Translations under genes and position numbers: made by a program
Shown here: piece by piece, positions 22,860-23,422 of the stretch
Position numbering within the stretch: position 1 is the stretch's first letter
How the letters are laid out: every line of letters starts with the position of its first letter
From: a virus
Length of the DNA stretch: 23,422 nt
Virus record (IMG/VR): IMGVR_UViG_3300017991_004910
Coordinates: 1 to 23,422 of that record
Direction: 5' to 3' (one strand)
The notes under the pieces: generated by a model
Told to the model about the DNA's origin: nothing
The model's database searches: none
What the model saw: the letters and a program-made list of their open reading frames with translations, nothing else

Positions 22860-23422
22860 CTACCTTTCATCAATAGTAAGTTCTCCAGAAGCTCTCATAC
22901 CAAGAAGTGTATCAGCTGAATCATAAGGGTTACCATAACCTCTATTTCTAATGTTTGGTACTGATTTTTCTTTATCAATTGAATCAGCAAGTCTATCTAT
23001 AGATCTTTGTAATTCTTGACCCCTCTTCTCCGTATCTCGCATTATATCCCTCAACTCCTCAACCCCCAGCTCTCTCCCTCTTGGAATTGAAGAAATAGGA
23101 GTAGAAACTTCTGGAATCTCAAGATCAATCGTAGGTTTCATACCTAACTTTTCTCTTCCTTGTGATATAAGACCCGCTACCCCTTGTTTCCACGAGTCCC
23201 ATGTAAGAAGTGATGGTCCCCACCTCTTTGCTTCCCTTTCAAATTCTTTTTGTAGGGCTTTCTGATAAACTTTCCTTGCTCTCCTACCAGCTTGACGCTC
23301 CTCATCAGTATCACCAAACATAGTCAAACCTACAGCTTTCCTTAATCCTCTCTCAAGGAATCCTTTTTGTTTCTCTTCAAATCTCTTTACATTTTTGCGA
23401 ACGTCAAAGTACCCCTTAGTTA
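22860..23422 (-). CDS. C-terminal part of a larger charged tail protein (cut by window edge)
   Basis: The minus-strand frame is open from the right edge to TAG 22860, giving at least 186 residues. An internal ATG (23321) has only a weak TAGG before it, and the 33 codons upstream of it are coding-like, so the gene probably continues beyond the window. The visible part is highly charged and helical: VKRFEEKQKGFLERGLRKAVG, RRARKVYQKALQKEFERE and a likely coiled coil EELRDIMRDTEKRGQELQRS then IDRLADSIDKE. This kind of tail end before the baseplate hub genes fits a tape measure protein, but no direct motif proves it. The stop lies 5 bases before the next start. Confidence 0.6.
   Translation of the reverse strand, partial: TKGYFDVRKNVKRFEEKQKGFLERGLRKAVGLTMFGDTDEERQAGRRARKVYQKALQKEFEREAKRWGPSLLTWDSWKQGVAGLISQGREKLGMKPTIDLEIPEVSTPISSIPRGRELGVEELRDIMRDTEKRGQELQRSIDRLADSIDKEKSVPNIRNRGYGNPYDSADTLLGMRASGELTIDER

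Noticed and set aside
23321-23327. TTG 23327 or ATG 23321 as start of the right-edge gene
   Set aside because: The frame stays open with coding-like, charged helical sequence up to the window edge, and the ribosome-binding site is weak.
1-23422. Recoded stop codon (phage alternative genetic code)
   Set aside because: TAG, TAA and TGA all end genes at sensible places close to the next start (for example TAG at 22860, 19976 and 14046; TGA at 4228 and 1671), so no reassignment is needed.
1-23422. CRISPR array, tRNA genes, insertion sequence or integrase
   Set aside because: No regularly spaced repeats, no cloverleaf-like stretch and no transposase or integrase motif was noticed in either strand.

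Overview
The window looks like part of the genome of a tailed bacteriophage (or prophage) with a contractile, T4/P2-type tail. It is AT-rich, uses the standard stop codons and is packed with genes that all read on the minus strand. Many start codons follow GGAG/AGGAGG-type ribosome-binding sites, which fits a bacterial host, but nothing here names the host. No tRNA, rRNA, CRISPR array, insertion sequence, integrase or attachment site was recognised, and no gene-free stretch exceeds 300 bases. Gene order below follows transcription, from high to low coordinates.

Right half (about 23.4 to 11.6 kb): tail and baseplate module. It begins with the cut-off end of a charged, helical tail protein at the window edge. 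Then come a probable tail-tube/baseplate protein, a gp53-like wedge protein, a baseplate-hub-like protein, a gp5-like spike without a lysozyme domain, a PAAR tip protein, a gp25-like wedge protein, a gp6/J-like wedge protein, a small tail-associated protein, a large adhesin (F5/8C-like, propeller-like and Ig-like regions), a P2 gpI-like protein, and two related tail-fibre proteins that share an N-terminal region but end in unrelated tips. Neighbouring genes often overlap by one base (TAATG), suggesting translational coupling.

Left half (about 11.6 kb to 1): a sugar and glycan island joined to the fibre genes without a visible terminator. It encodes two MptE/DUF115-like proteins, a class I methyltransferase, a protein joining a CTP-dependent riboflavin-kinase-like domain to a methyltransferase, an NDP-sugar epimerase/dehydratase, a GT2-GT4 double glycosyltransferase, a CgeB-like glycosyltransferase, another GT-A-like protein, a radical SAM/SPASM enzyme, a second SDR enzyme, an FkbM methyltransferase, a DXD glycosyltransferase, a metallophosphoesterase and the start of a KdsC-like HAD phosphatase. 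A strong hairpin lies just before the KdsC-like gene.

Interpretation (inference): the island builds, activates, transfers and methylates a glycan. Because it follows the fibre genes directly, and includes DUF115 proteins (the family that holds the Maf flagellin glycosyltransferases) and a KdsC-like enzyme (typical of Kdo or nonulosonate pathways), the most interesting reading is a phage system that glycosylates its own tail fibres. Remodelling of the host surface is the main alternative. The riboflavin-kinase-like/methyltransferase fusion and the radical SAM enzyme are the least conventional parts.
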